55,339 bases of DNA. Source: Nanobdellota archaeon (GTDB taxonomy: Archaea; Nanobdellota; Nanobdellia; Woesearchaeales; UBA9642). This document shows positions 1-9,040 of this stretch, in pieces. The DNA lies in assembly GCA_021813435.1 (NCBI GenBank), contig JAKAKR010000011.1, forward strand, positions 1 to 55,339, given 5' to 3'. The notes beneath the pieces were generated by a model, which ran no database searches, was not told the DNA's origin, and was given only the letters and a program-made list of their open reading frames with translations. The number at the start of each line of letters is the position of its first letter. The stretch's first letter is position 1. Made by a program: the position numbers and the translations under genes.

Positions 1-257
1 TTGAATGCAATTATTGCGGAGCAATATGGTTTCGGAAAAAACCAACAAAATTAGAAAATGGAAAAATGACAAACATGCCCGTAAAATTAAAAAAATTACT
101 TAAGCAATAGGTTTGCAATATCGCCTAAAATACGGTAAGGAACGTGCTAGACGCGCAGAAAAGCAAGAAATATCATGATGAGATGACGCGCTACAATAAA
201 GAGTATGATAAGATCACGCGACCCATCTGGCAGAAAGAATTTGTAGAATACAAATAA
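1..257 (+). other. Left-edge stretch with short gene fragments
   Basis: No full gene is visible. A reading frame open from base 1 ends at a TAG near 52 and could be the tail of an upstream gene. Further on, two frames each give short basic peptides (26-103; and from about 129 to 257, ending in WQKEFVEYK). The second peptide reads like the C-terminal end of a basic protein with its front half out of frame. This pattern fits a decayed gene, but the fragments are too short to name. Confidence 0.25.
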
Positions 258-273
258 TGCTTACAATTTTTTT

Positions 274-633
274 TTACGGAAAGGGCAGTGTCTTATACGG
301 GTCATACCGTATCCCGTTGATGGTGATGAGATCAATCTTTTCTTCTTTTATTGCTGCAGGTATCAGTGGCGGGAGCAATCCTGCGCGTTTTTTTACAGAA
401 TTTCCCATGCAGGCCATGACTGTCTTTTCAAGGATTCCTGCCTGTTTATTATCAACATCAATGGTGATTGCGATATACGCACCAACCTTTTGATACCGCC
501 GGATACTGACGGCAAGGTTTTGCTGCGCAATATATTCAAGAAATTGCGGGAACTCTTCCTTGATGATTGCTGCGTCCTCAGGATTCATGGCCTTATGATA
601 TTCAGAATCCATGCTGGAAGATTTCTCCTTCAT
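274..633 (-). CDS. Hypothetical protein, 119 aa, downstream of TrmB regulator
   Basis: I do not recognise this family. The product is soluble, with no membrane segment: a charged helical N-terminus (about residues 1-45), then alternating hydrophobic stretches such as AYIAITIDVD that suggest a mixed alpha/beta core, and a C-terminal strand LITING. It begins 16 bases after the stop of the TrmB-family gene on the same strand, so the two are probably co-transcribed. A second possible start is ATG 612, with AAGGAG rather far upstream; I kept the first ATG. Function unknown. Confidence 0.6.
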   Translation of the reverse strand: MKEKSSSMDSEYHKAMNPEDAAIIKEEFPQFLEYIAQQNLAVSIRRYQKVGAYIAITIDVDNKQAGILEKTVMACMGNSVKKRAGLLPPLIPAAIKEEKIDLITINGIRYDPYKTLPFP

Positions 634-649
634 TCATAAAGTTGCTCTT

Positions 650-1381
650 TTACGGTTTTGCCTTTTTCCAGTATTCGTCAAAGAACTGCTCGTACTGCGC
701 GTGAATCTGCGCTGAGGTGATCTCGATTGCAGTCGGACGTTCACCCCAGAGAAGATTGATAACTTTGTCTTTGATGATGATGACGCCCAGCGGGGTATCA
801 TTGCTGCAAAAACGGATTTTGATGTTATGATTGCCGGTGAATGTTTTCTTGAGCGCAGACCGGACACTGTGATGTCCGAGCAATCGGTCATTGACATGTT
901 TTTCTGCAAGCTTTTGATGGAATGATCTGAGAAACAATGATGCTGCAAGAGTATAATACTCATTCTTGAATGCAAATGCGGCATAGGATCCGCCGGGTTC
1001 TAATTCATCTGCGATTCGGTTGAAGAGTCCCTTGAATGCATTGAACCCTTCATGGACCACTGCAACCTGCTTTGCATCTGAAAATTTCTTTTTCAGCTCG
1101 AGCTCTGCAAGTATTGCAGTAAATCTCTTCTTGCGATCATCAATCAGGCCAAGGATATCTTTAGGATCTGCTGCCTGGTAATGTCTCGTCTTTGAGACAA
1201 TGATGTAGCTTGCCAGGCCTTTCTCCCGCAATTTATCGAGTGTTTCATAGACCTTGGAATGCTGCAGCATGGTCTTTGCGGCAATCGGCCCTACAGTCAC
1301 TGATCCGAGTTCGAGAAGTGCAATATACACTTTTATCTCACGGTCAGAGAATCCGAGTTCCTTGAATATTGCGCTCTCCAC
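650..1381 (-). CDS. TrmB-family transcriptional regulator
   Basis: Residues 1-70 form the winged helix typical of TrmB proteins: LGFSDREIKVYIALLELG, then the helix-turn-helix around VGPIAAKTMLQHSKVYETLD and a wing near RHYQAADP. A short helical linker follows, then a C-terminal alpha/beta domain (about 105-243) of the kind that senses ligands in this family. Its length matches short-form TrmB proteins that lack the sugar-binding extension. TrmB regulators usually control sugar uptake or central metabolism; the ligand here cannot be told. It is divergent to the membrane protein at 1495 and leads a two-gene unit with the 119-aa protein. Confidence 0.85.
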   Translation of the reverse strand: MESAIFKELGFSDREIKVYIALLELGSVTVGPIAAKTMLQHSKVYETLDKLREKGLASYIIVSKTRHYQAADPKDILGLIDDRKKRFTAILAELELKKKFSDAKQVAVVHEGFNAFKGLFNRIADELEPGGSYAAFAFKNEYYTLAASLFLRSFHQKLAEKHVNDRLLGHHSVRSALKKTFTGNHNIKIRFCSNDTPLGVIIIKDKVINLLWGERPTAIEITSAQIHAQYEQFFDEYWKKAKP

Positions 1382-1494
1382 ACACTCTTTATATCAGGAT
1401 TCCTATATAAACATTTCTATCTTATATCTCCAAAGGGAGTAAATAACATTAATATACTCTTGAAACTATTATGGAGTAAAAACAGAGGTGTCCT
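1382..1494. promoter_or_regulatory. Divergent promoter region with GAGTA/TACTC motifs
   Basis: Both strands carry TATA-like tracts: TTTATATAGG near 1408 on the minus strand for the TrmB gene, and AT-rich sequence near 1441-1456 for the plus-strand gene. GAGTA (1437-1441), TACTC (1455-1459) and GAGTA (1474-1478) form spaced inverted copies that could be an operator. A Shine-Dalgarno GAGGTG (1485-1490) precedes the ATG at 1495. Confidence 0.35.
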
Positions 1495-1956
1495 ATGAAT
1501 AATGCACTGAATACGAACATGCAACAAAAAAAAAATCATGCAGTCAGGAGATGGATTGCAACTGCTGCCTTGGTCGCTGCAACATCACTCATCAGTTATT
1601 TTTCCGGTGCACATTCCGAGCGCGCGCAGCATGCAAGACAAGAAGCGTTGTTTGAACAGCAGGTCAACGCAGGCAACTACCAGAATATCATGCACATCGA
1701 CGAAAACTATACGCTTGCGACAAAAAATGGCAAGCCCTGCATCTTGGATTGCACGGGAAATGAGAAAATCATGGCAGGAGCATTTGACGATATCCGTGCA
1801 GTGGACAATGGATACTGCTGCATAGACAGTATTTTTATCGGGCCAGACATCGCCGGAGTCTATACCTATTCTCTTGATAAGAATTTGCGGACACAAAAAA
1901 TCATGTACCAATCGCCCTTTGACTCAGTACCCCATCAGGTCACTGAACTCTATTAA
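1495..1956 (+). CDS. Hypothetical membrane-anchored protein, 153 aa
   Basis: A basic N-terminus (KKNHAVRRW) is followed by one hydrophobic segment at about residues 20-39 (WIATAALVAATSLISYF), giving a signal anchor with the rest outside the cell. The outer part has four cysteines (C..DC, CC) that could form disulfides and short repeated beta-type phrases, including YTLATKNGKPCILDC and YSLDKNLRT. I do not recognise the family. It has its own GAGGTG Shine-Dalgarno and is followed by a T-rich terminator, so it is a single-gene unit. Confidence 0.65.
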   Translation: MNNALNTNMQQKKNHAVRRWIATAALVAATSLISYFSGAHSERAQHARQEALFEQQVNAGNYQNIMHIDENYTLATKNGKPCILDCTGNEKIMAGAFDDIRAVDNGYCCIDSIFIGPDIAGVYTYSLDKNLRTQKIMYQSPFDSVPHQVTELY

Positions 1957-1959
1957 CTA

Positions 1960-1981
1960 TTTTTTTGTTTATTCTTTTATT
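1960..1981 (+). terminator. T-rich terminator
   Basis: Runs of T (1960-1966 and 1968-1970, then TTCTTTTA) directly after the stop codon fit an archaeal T-tract terminator in the gap between two convergent genes. Confidence 0.45.
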
Positions 1982-2014
1982 AGTCATTGTACAATGATTT
2001 TTGCAGTCGCACTA

Positions 2015-3064
2015 TTACGCCGATTTTGCATATTGCAATGGGCATTTCTGATAATTGTCGAGCCATTCGTCAGGAACATCCCAATCAAAATCTGTTAGCC
2101 CGCCGGTAGAGCATTTTTCCATAAATGTCAGTGCATCTTGCTCAAGCATCCCTGCCTTTTGTGCAGTGTAGATTGTGCTCATGATACACAGCGCAGATCC
2201 TGCACTCTTTGTCGGCGCTGCAGCAGTGCCGGTAGTATAATACACTGCGGAAATACCTACATGTCCGAGCAGTGGAATATTCTTAGTCTCTATTTTTGAT
2301 CCTGTTTGCGCTATAGTATCAATAACTTTCTTCTGGTTAGCATAGGGGAAATGTGTATCCGCGTATGAGGTTATCCAGGTAACTTTTCCTTTGGTATGAT
2401 TGAGTGCAGGTATTGCAGTGATGGGCGCCATATGACTGAATTTTTCTCTGAGCAGATCGATACTATAGCCATTTTTTTCTGCGAGTGCTCCCATATGTGC
2501 GGTCCTGATGCCATATCGGTAACAGTCTGCAAAATTATCCGCCATACCGATGAGCGTTACATCGGTGATTTGATCGAATATGCTGTCTTTATGCGCTGCA
2601 TACAATTTGTTCAATGCACCAGTAAGAATGGGGATTCCGGCACTGCAGGATGCGATGTGTATTTCGTTAATTGCATATTTTTCTTTGAGTGCAGTTATCT
2701 GTTCTAATGATTTTGCAACATATGAACTCATAATTTCATAGGCCCGCGCGGTCGATTCAACATCCGGGGATATTGCTTTTTTATCCCATAAGAATTCAAC
2801 GACCGGACCTTTAGTTTGTGCATATTCAATAGGAAGCGCATGTAATCGCTCATCAAACGCCCAGGGAGGGATGAATAGCGTCACGGTTCCTTTGTCTGTG
2901 TACGGCGCAGCATATCCCTCAGGAAGATGGATCTTTCTTGTAATAAGTGGGTCCGGTAATTCTACCTTTGATTCATATTCGTGCGGGAATCTTTTTCCTA
3001 ATACTGTCTTCATAAGCAAGGTATCAAGATTCCATTTTTGTTTTGGTTGCGGCAATTGCTTCAT
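2015..3064 (-). CDS. Alpha/beta-hydrolase-fold protein
   Basis: Probable cytosolic hydrolase of 349 aa. A nucleophile elbow is visible in IHIASCSAGIP (Ser at about residue 141, in S-C-S-A-G). It is followed by a candidate acidic residue in TSYADTHFPYANQK (about 236) and the catalytic His in PLLGHVGIS (about 265), in the usual order for the fold. No signal peptide is present. The substrate is unknown; the elbow differs from the commoner GxSxG by Ser at the first position. A TATA tract (ATTTATAAAC on the minus strand near 3093) lies upstream, divergent to grpE. Confidence 0.65.
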   Translation of the reverse strand: MKQLPQPKQKWNLDTLLMKTVLGKRFPHEYESKVELPDPLITRKIHLPEGYAAPYTDKGTVTLFIPPWAFDERLHALPIEYAQTKGPVVEFLWDKKAISPDVESTARAYEIMSSYVAKSLEQITALKEKYAINEIHIASCSAGIPILTGALNKLYAAHKDSIFDQITDVTLIGMADNFADCYRYGIRTAHMGALAEKNGYSIDLLREKFSHMAPITAIPALNHTKGKVTWITSYADTHFPYANQKKVIDTIAQTGSKIETKNIPLLGHVGISAVYYTTGTAAAPTKSAGSALCIMSTIYTAQKAGMLEQDALTFMEKCSTGGLTDFDWDVPDEWLDNYQKCPLQYAKSA

Positions 3065-3167
3065 TATACTACCTATTAGTAGTATCAGTTTATAAATGTT
3101 ATGATTATTCGCAACCTACACGCATACTCGATCAATTGCTACACAAATCATTCACACTTTCATAAAC

Positions 3168-3242
3168 TATTTAAATAAGTTCATTCTACTTAATCCTTGT
3201 TGAACTCAAATCAACAATGAGCATGACTTTTTAATGGTGATA
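3168..3242 (+). promoter_or_regulatory. Promoter of the grpE-dnaK cluster
   Basis: TATA box TATTTAAATA at 3168-3177 sits about 68 bases before the grpE ATG. A Shine-Dalgarno-like GGTGAT at 3237-3242 precedes ATG 3245. Confidence 0.55.
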
Positions 3243-3244
3243 TC

Positions 3245-3784
3245 ATGGTTTCAAAGAAACAAAAATCCGATGAACCAACAATAAATACTGCAGAAGAAAA
3301 AGTGCAAGTTCCCATAGACCCTAAAGACTCTCAAATCAGTGAACTCACCGACACATTAAAGCGGCTTCAGGCAGAATTCGAGAATTACAAGAAACGCACT
3401 GAAAAAGAAAACCAGGCGCTCATCAGGAATGCAAGCGTGCAACTTGTAAAAAAATTGCTCCCGGTCCTGGACAGTTTTGAACTGGCATTAAAAAACAACA
3501 ATACCGACAATCCTGAAATACTCAAATACCGCAAAGGGCTTGAACTCATCTACACGCAACTCTTCTCATCACTTGAAGACGAGGGACTGCAGATCATTGA
3601 TGCGCAGCACAAAAAATTCGACCCCTACAAGCACGAAGTCCTCATGATCCGCGAATCAGACAAGGATGACGATATTGTTGTCGAAGAATTGCAGAAGGGA
3701 TACACCCTCAATGGATTCGTCATCCGGCATGCAAAGGTTGTCATCGCAAAAAAGCGGGAGGCAGACCATGAACCCCAAAAATAA
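3245..3784 (+). CDS. grpE: Nucleotide exchange factor GrpE
   Basis: GrpE releases ADP from DnaK and so resets the Hsp70 cycle. The 179-aa product has the family layout: a charged, poorly conserved N-terminus (1-35), the long coiled-coil helix around LTDTLKRLQAEFENYKKR (residues 36-55), then the conserved beta-domain near LQIIDAQHKKFDPYKHEVL and VIRHAKVVIAKK at the C-terminus. It opens a cluster containing dnaK and, after a terminator, dnaJ. Its stop overlaps the start of the next small gene, which indicates translational coupling. Confidence 0.95.
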   Translation: MVSKKQKSDEPTINTAEEKVQVPIDPKDSQISELTDTLKRLQAEFENYKKRTEKENQALIRNASVQLVKKLLPVLDSFELALKNNNTDNPEILKYRKGLELIYTQLFSSLEDEGLQIIDAQHKKFDPYKHEVLMIRESDKDDDIVVEELQKGYTLNGFVIRHAKVVIAKKREADHEPQK

Positions 3785-4067
3785 TACCAAGCAGATATAT
3801 TTTTTGACGCCTGAGGCAATACTCAAATACTTTTTAGGCGCATCCGACGACATTGATACGCTCATCATGTGCAAGAGTTCAGAAGTCACACTCAAGACAA
3901 CAGACGCAAACCTTTACGAAGCATTGGGATCAGTCATGCCCTATGATAATTTCATGAACAACAAGCTCGTCAAACTGCTTGAGGTTGTTGATATTGAACA
4001 TGCAGAAAAAAAGATCCTCACCCATGAACGGGTGGATGAATTGCGCGCAGTCGCATTGAAAAAATAA
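3768..4067 (+). CDS. Small protein overlapping grpE, 99 aa
   Basis: The ATG at 3768 lies inside the grpE stop region and has its own Shine-Dalgarno GGGAGG (3756-3761), so translation is probably coupled. The sequence (TDANLYEALGSV, LKYFLGAS, VVDIEHAEKKILTH) has a faint look of a short PIN-like alpha/beta fold, but the usual acidic cluster is not convincing. I cannot assign a function. Its place between grpE and dnaK suggests a role linked to the chaperone unit. Confidence 0.6.
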   Translation: MNPKNNTKQIYFLTPEAILKYFLGASDDIDTLIMCKSSEVTLKTTDANLYEALGSVMPYDNFMNNKLVKLLEVVDIEHAEKKILTHERVDELRAVALKK

Positions 4068-4088
4068 GAACCAACGTGAGGTGTATGA

Positions 4089-4463
4089 ATGGCAGATGAA
4101 CAGCCTGAACCCATGAATAAACTGAATTTCAACATCAATGATGGCGACAGCTTTTACTCCAACGAGATGAGTATCACCTTTGTCCCGACGCAATTCGCGT
4201 TCGACTTCAAGAATATCTCGCCACGCGTTGATATCAGAAACCAGGACGAATCAAAGACCTTTGTCTTAAAGCACAATGTCGTCCTCATCGACCCCTACCA
4301 GGTCAAATTATTCGCGCAGGTCCTGAATGATGCCTTGGCGCGCTACGAGAAGGAATACGGCGCAATCGAGATCCCGGGATCCATCAAGAAAGCAGAACTC
4401 GAGATGAAGATGGCGCAAAAGAAGAATTCCACAACACACGACGTGCCCAGCTATTTCGGGTAA
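4089..4463 (+). CDS. DUF3467 family protein
   Basis: The 124-aa product matches the DUF3467 pattern: an N-terminal strand pair (NEMSITFVPTQFAFDF), a central strand with a conserved DP turn (LKHNVVLIDPYQVKLFAQVL), and the helix NDALARYEKEYGAIEIP with the typical YE..YG.I ending. These are small cytosolic proteins of unknown function found in bacteria and archaea. It lies 21 bases after the previous gene and 100 bases before dnaK, within the chaperone cluster. Confidence 0.75.
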   Translation: MADEQPEPMNKLNFNINDGDSFYSNEMSITFVPTQFAFDFKNISPRVDIRNQDESKTFVLKHNVVLIDPYQVKLFAQVLNDALARYEKEYGAIEIPGSIKKAELEMKMAQKKNSTTHDVPSYFG

Positions 4464-4550
4464 GCAATGATTGCAAACGCTGATGCGCCTGCATCAGTAT
4501 ATACTATTCAACAATAGACTAAAAAAATAAGAATAAACAAATACTCTAAC

Positions 4551-4556
4551 GGAGGT
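4551..4556 (+). promoter_or_regulatory. dnaK Shine-Dalgarno site
   Basis: A full GGAGGT seven bases before ATG 4564 fixes the dnaK start. The A-rich stretch just before it (4519-4540) could hold a second promoter. Confidence 0.6.
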
Positions 4557-4563
4557 ATCTACA

Positions 4564-6462
4564 ATGGCAAAAATTATTGGAATTGATTTGGGGACATCAA
4601 ACTCTGCAGCAGCAGTACTTGAGGGCGGAAAGCCAAAAATCATCCCCAGCGCTGAAGGCATGACACTCTACGGGAAAGCATTCCCGAGCGTAGTCGCATT
4701 CACCAAGGACGGACAATTACTCGTCGGTGAACCAGCACGACGCCAGGCAGTCAGCAACCCTGACGGAACCATCATGGCAGCAAAACGCAAGATGGGAACA
4801 GACTTCAAATACAAGGTCCACGGCAAGGAATACACGCCGCAACAGATCTCTGCATACATCCTGCAAAAGATCAAGAAGGACGCCGAGGCATTCCTTGGAG
4901 AAAAGATCGAGAAGGCAGTCATCACTGTCCCAGCCTATTTTGACGATAATCAGCGTCAGGCAACAAAGGACGCCGGAACCATCGCAGGTCTTGATGTCAT
5001 CAGAATTATCAACGAGCCGACTGCAGCATCACTCTCTTACGGCCTTGACAAGACCAACGCGCATACTATTCTTGTCTTTGATCTCGGCGGCGGAACACTC
5101 GATGTCACCATCATGGAATTCTCCGACGGAGTATTCGAGGTAAAATCCACTTCCGGGGACACGCAACTTGGCGGAACAGACATGGACAATGCGCTCGTGG
5201 ATTTCCTTTCCAAGGAATTCAAGAAGCAGGAAAACATCGACCTCTCGAAAGACAAAGTCGCGATGCAGCGACTCCGCGAGGCAGCAGAGAAGGCAAAGAT
5301 CGAACTCTCGACAGTGCTTGATACTGACATCAATCTGCCATTCCTGTCTGCGACAAATGAAGGACCAAAACATTTCTCCTACAAACTGACGCGGGCAAAA
5401 CTCGAGCAGATCATCGAGCCGATCGTCAAGCGCTGCAAGCACCCGATCGAGCAGGCAATCAGTGATGCAAAACTCTCATTGAAAGAGATCGACAAGATCA
5501 TCCTCGTCGGCGGGCCGACACGCATCCCGATGGTCCAGAAATTCCTTGAGGATTTCACGGGCAAAAAAGTCGAGCGTGGCGTTGATCCTATGGAGTGCGT
5601 TGCACTTGGCGCCGCAATCCAGGCAGGAGTCCTTGCCGGGGAAGTGAAGGATATTCTTCTCCTTGACGTTACGCCATTATCCCTCGGCATCGAGACACTC
5701 GGCGGAGTCACGACAAAACTCATCGAGAGAAACACGACGATCCCGACCAAGAAATCGCAGATATTCTCGACAGCAACCGACAACCAGAACGCAGTCACCA
5801 TCCATGTATTGCAGGGAGAGCGTCCTATGGCGCAGGACAACAAGAGCCTTGGACGATTCGACCTCATGGGTATCCCGCCTGCACCGCGCGGAATACCGCA
5901 GATCGAGGTATCATTCGACATCGACGCAAACGGCATTGTGCACGTGACTGCAAAAGACCTTGGCACTGGAAAAGAGCAGAGCATCAAGATCACGGCATCG
6001 CAGAAACTGAACAATGAAGAGATCGAGCGCATGAAAAAAGAGGCAGAACTCCACGCTGAAGACGACAAGAAACGCCGCGAGGAAATCGAAGTCATCAACC
6101 AGGCAGACGCCATCGTCTACTCGACTGAAAAACTCTTCGAGGACATGCAGGGAAAAGTCGATGACAAAAAGATGGACGAAGTCAAATCAGAGATTGCAGA
6201 ATTGAAAAAACTCCTCGAGCCAGAACAGAAGGATATTGCAGCAATCAAGACAAAACTCGACGAAATCAATAAGAAAGTCCAGGCAATGACGACCGAGATG
6301 TACCAGAAGGTCGCTGAAGAGCAGGCAAAGACGCAGGGCGCGCAGGGCGCAGAAACCGAAGAACCATCAGGTGCCGCAGACAGCGAGCATGTCATGGACG
6401 CAGAATTCACCGAGAAGAAAGACGAAGGCGCAAAAAAATCCAGTGCAAAAAAGAAGAAATAA
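4564..6462 (+). CDS. dnaK: Molecular chaperone DnaK (Hsp70)
   Basis: ATP-driven Hsp70 chaperone acting with DnaJ and GrpE on unfolded proteins in the cytosol. The 632-aa product has the phosphate-binding signature [14 protein letters not shown] at the start, [16 protein letters not shown] (about residues 170-185), [13 protein letters not shown] (about 315) and the linker-like [14 protein letters not shown] before the substrate-binding domain. The C-terminal tail after about residue 590 is Lys-rich (KKSSAKKKK) rather than the bacterial EEVD-like end. Its length is normal. It is the most bacterial-like gene here by content, as in many archaea that obtained DnaK by transfer. Confidence 0.97.
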   Translation: MAKIIGIDLGTSNSAAAVLEGGKPKIIPSAEGMTLYGKAFPSVVAFTKDGQLLVGEPARRQAVSNPDGTIMAAKRKMGTDFKYKVHGKEYTPQQISAYILQKIKKDAEAFLGEKIEKAVITVPAYFDDNQRQATKDAGTIAGLDVIRIINEPTAASLSYGLDKTNAHTILVFDLGGGTLDVTIMEFSDGVFEVKSTSGDTQLGGTDMDNALVDFLSKEFKKQENIDLSKDKVAMQRLREAAEKAKIELSTVLDTDINLPFLSATNEGPKHFSYKLTRAKLEQIIEPIVKRCKHPIEQAISDAKLSLKEIDKIILVGGPTRIPMVQKFLEDFTGKKVERGVDPMECVALGAAIQAGVLAGEVKDILLLDVTPLSLGIETLGGVTTKLIERNTTIPTKKSQIFSTATDNQNAVTIHVLQGERPMAQDNKSLGRFDLMGIPPAPRGIPQIEVSFDIDANGIVHVTAKDLGTGKEQSIKITASQKLNNEEIERMKKEAELHAEDDKKRREEIEVINQADAIVYSTEKLFEDMQGKVDDKKMDEVKSEIAELKKLLEPEQKDIAAIKTKLDEINKKVQAMTTEMYQKVAEEQAKTQGAQGAETEEPSGAADSEHVMDAEFTEKKDEGAKKSSAKKKK

Positions 6463-6466
6463 ACAA

Positions 6467-6502
6467 TTTTAATTTTTTTATATTTTTTTAATTTGATTTT
6501 TT
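6467..6502 (+). terminator. Multi-T-tract terminator after dnaK
   Basis: Three T-tracts (6473-6479, 6483-6489, 6497-6502) follow the dnaK stop with no stem, as in archaeal transcription termination. They separate dnaK from the dnaJ promoter. Confidence 0.55.
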
Positions 6503-6557
6503 ATAGGCGGGCATAATTCCAAACATTTATTAACAAAATATATTTCCAGTGACGATA

Positions 6558-7649
6558 ATGGCTGAAAAAGATTATTACAAGGTCTTGGGCGTTTCCAAGA
6601 ATGCGACGAAGGAAGAGATCAAGGCAGCGTACAAGAAGCTTGCAAAGGAGTTTCATCCTGATGTCAATAAGGCGCCGGATGCAACAGAAAAATTCAAGGA
6701 GATCAATGAGGCAGCCTCAGTTCTTGCAGACGACCAGAAACGCCAGCAATACGATACGTACGGCTCGGATTTCGAGAAGCGTTATCACCAGAATTTCAAC
6801 CAGCAGTATTCTAACTTTGATTTTGAGGATATGGACTTTGGGGATATCTTCGAGATGTTTTTCGGCGGCAGCGGATTCGGGTCAATGCATGCGCGCAGGC
6901 ATCGCGGAAGCGATCTGCGCTACGATGTTGAGATAACCCTTGAGGATGTTGCACGTGGGGTCAAGAAGTCAATCGCGCTCGAAAAACCTGCAGCGTGCGA
7001 TGCATGCGAGGGCAGGGGCGGCGACGATTTCGAGACCTGCAAGGACTGCAACGGCAAGGGCGTAAAGCGGGTCACACAGCGAACTCCATTCGGCGTCTTT
7101 GCATCAACCGTTGCCTGCAAACGCTGCGAAGGCCGCGGGGAAATCATCAAGAATGTATGCAGCGAATGTGATGGCCGGGGAGTTCTGCGCAGTAAAAAGA
7201 CTTTGGAAATTGATATCCCTGCCGGAATCACTGACGGCGCGCAACTGCGATTGAAGCACGAGGGCGAAGCAGTAAAGAACGGAGAATCCGGAGACCTCTA
7301 TATTTTTATCAGTGTCAAGGAACACAAATATTTTGAACGCGACAATGATGATATTGTCCTTGACGCGCATATCAATTTCACGCAGGCAATCTTGGGAGAT
7401 GAGATTGAAGTTCCGACACTTGAAGGAAAAGCAATCCTCAAGATTCCTTCTGGAACACAGCCCGAGACAGTATTGCGCATGAAAGGCAAGGGAATAAAAC
7501 ACTTGCATAGTCATGGAACCGGCGACGAACTTGTGCGGATAAAAGTGCAGATCCCTGAGAAACTCACACGACCGCAGGAACACCTCATCAAGGAATTCCA
7601 GAAAGAAGCAGGAAAAAAAACAAGCTTCTTTAATAGGATATTCAGGTAA
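6558..7649 (+). CDS. dnaJ: Co-chaperone DnaJ (Hsp40, type I)
   Basis: DnaJ delivers substrates to DnaK and stimulates its ATPase. Domains in order: J domain (2-70) with the HPD motif in FHPDVNK, a Gly/Phe-rich stretch (DFGDIFEMFFGGSGFG), four zinc-binding CxxCxGxG repeats (CDACEGRG, CKDCNGKG, CKRCEGRG, CSECDGRG), then the C-terminal substrate-binding barrels. I chose ATG 6558 over the in-frame GTG at 6549. The J domain begins directly after it, and an AT-rich TATA-like tract (6525-6540) sits at the right distance for a nearly leaderless mRNA. Confidence 0.95.
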   Translation: MAEKDYYKVLGVSKNATKEEIKAAYKKLAKEFHPDVNKAPDATEKFKEINEAASVLADDQKRQQYDTYGSDFEKRYHQNFNQQYSNFDFEDMDFGDIFEMFFGGSGFGSMHARRHRGSDLRYDVEITLEDVARGVKKSIALEKPAACDACEGRGGDDFETCKDCNGKGVKRVTQRTPFGVFASTVACKRCEGRGEIIKNVCSECDGRGVLRSKKTLEIDIPAGITDGAQLRLKHEGEAVKNGESGDLYIFISVKEHKYFERDNDDIVLDAHINFTQAILGDEIEVPTLEGKAILKIPSGTQPETVLRMKGKGIKHLHSHGTGDELVRIKVQIPEKLTRPQEHLIKEFQKEAGKKTSFFNRIFR

Positions 7650-7686
7650 ATAGTACTTACTGTATAGTGATAATATTTCGTAACCT

Positions 7687-7694
7687 TTTTAAAC
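7687..7694 (+). promoter_or_regulatory. TATA box of a leaderless gene
   Basis: TTTTTAAA about 28 bases before ATG 7719, with no Shine-Dalgarno between, fits a leaderless transcript. Confidence 0.45.
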
Positions 7695-7718
7695 CCTTAT
7701 TATCTTCTCTCTATAATT

Positions 7719-8315
7719 ATGATAGATAATATCTTTACTGCAGCAATCAATAGAACACGTCTTAATGCAGGAGTAAAGCGGTATCAGTCTGTAGTAGAAG
7801 ACATTTTTCTTACATCTTTGGGCGATATTTCTCTTTCTGCATTCACCACTTACAGCAATCACATCCGTTACTGGTACGGTATCGCACATGAATCTTATGA
7901 CCCGTCAGATATCAATAGCTTTGCATTTGTCTGTTCAGAATTAGCAAATACGAAATCGAATATTATTTTTCACACGAAAAAAAAATTATTTTCTCCAGAA
8001 GATGGGCTGTATCTTGCGGTTCATGAGATGGCGCATCTCGGACACAAACTACGATTATCAGAAATATATGATAAACTCCCTGAATCGCATCATGAACTTA
8101 TCGTAGATATGGTCGCAGCATATGTCACCAAAGACATGAATACGGAAGAATTACATCCTACACTACAGCATTGGCATCATTTTTCACAAAAAGCAATTGC
8201 GGCTTTCGGATCTTTCGAGGACATGATCTCTGAAGAATTGCTTTATTGCAGTTTATTCACCTACGTCGAGCAAAAGCATCCCTCAGTAATGAAACAGCTT
8301 CTTGAAACGCCCTGA
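7719..8315 (+). CDS. Small HExxH metalloprotease-like protein
   Basis: The 198-aa protein contains AVHEMAHLGHK (His at about residues 106 and 110), a canonical HExxH zinc site. A further His/Glu/Asp-rich helix (SHHELIVDMVAAY, about 127-139) could supply the third zinc ligand, as in gluzincins. No signal peptide or membrane segment is seen, so it is likely cytosolic. It is smaller than most characterised peptidases and I cannot place it in a named family. It is a single gene between dnaJ and the convergent nrdG. Confidence 0.6.
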   Translation: MIDNIFTAAINRTRLNAGVKRYQSVVEDIFLTSLGDISLSAFTTYSNHIRYWYGIAHESYDPSDINSFAFVCSELANTKSNIIFHTKKKLFSPEDGLYLAVHEMAHLGHKLRLSEIYDKLPESHHELIVDMVAAYVTKDMNTEELHPTLQHWHHFSQKAIAAFGSFEDMISEELLYCSLFTYVEQKHPSVMKQLLETP

Positions 8316-8326
8316 TCCAATCTCTT

Positions 8327-9040
8327 TCATCGTATTTCGACTGTCTCGACTTTTCCATCGAACAGTTTGGTGAATCCCTGCAACTCTTTTATCGTGTATG
8401 TTTTCTCGTCCTTGAATGCATTATCGATCAGGTCCTGCTCGGACTTGAATTGTTGCAGGACATATTTTTTTGCGCCAGCAATAAGCGTTGCAATCTCCTC
8501 AAAATCCTGCGGTGCGTGCAGTCGTGGAAGAACAGTCGTCCGGAACTCATACTCGATGAGTCCTTTTTTCCCTGCATCCATGATGAGCGCGATGCTTTTC
8601 TTGATATTTGCGCTATTCACCTGCGTATTGACGGTTTCTGGATATTTTGCAAGATTGTTCTTGATGTCCATTGCAATATAGTCCACGAGCTGTTCTGTAA
8701 TCGCTTTCTCGATGATTCCGGGAAATGTCCCGTTCGTGTCGAGTTTTATTGAGATTTTCCGTTTCTTGATCTCGCGCATGAATTCAAGGATTCCCGGATG
8801 CATGAGCGGCTCTCCGCCAAGGAGCACCACTCCATCGATCCATTTCCTTTTCTGGTCGAGAAATGTGAAGAATTCTTCAGGTGTGATGTCTGGGAATTCA
8901 TCCTCATGAAATATCAGTTCTGGATTATGACAATAGCCGCAGCGGAAATTGCACTTGCTCAAAAAAACCACCGTTGCAATCTTATTCGGATAATCAATGA
9001 GCGAGGATTTCACGATTCCCTTAATGTGGATATCCATCAT
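8327..9040 (-). CDS. nrdG: Anaerobic ribonucleotide reductase activating protein (radical SAM)
   Basis: This enzyme uses SAM and a 4Fe-4S cluster to install the glycyl radical on class III reductase. The cluster motif CNFRCGYC is at about residues 31-38, after the typical entry LIDYPNKIATVVFLSKC. The SAM-binding GGEPL follows at about 96, and LDTNGT and AMDIKN later in the barrel. At 237 aa it has the size of the archaeal/thermophile activase type. The start overlaps the HAD stop as ATGA and has GGAGAG upstream. Its partner is the split NrdD encoded upstream on the same strand. Confidence 0.88.
   Translation of the reverse strand: MMDIHIKGIVKSSLIDYPNKIATVVFLSKCNFRCGYCHNPELIFHEDEFPDITPEEFFTFLDQKRKWIDGVVLLGGEPLMHPGILEFMREIKKRKISIKLDTNGTFPGIIEKAITEQLVDYIAMDIKNNLAKYPETVNTQVNSANIKKSIALIMDAGKKGLIEYEFRTTVLPRLHAPQDFEEIATLIAGAKKYVLQQFKSEQDLIDNAFKDEKTYTIKELQGFTKLFDGKVETVEIR

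Noticed and set aside
5379-6113. Long minus-strand reading frames opposite dnaK and other strong genes
   Set aside because: They mirror the codon bias of the real genes, carry no motif and have no ribosome sites.
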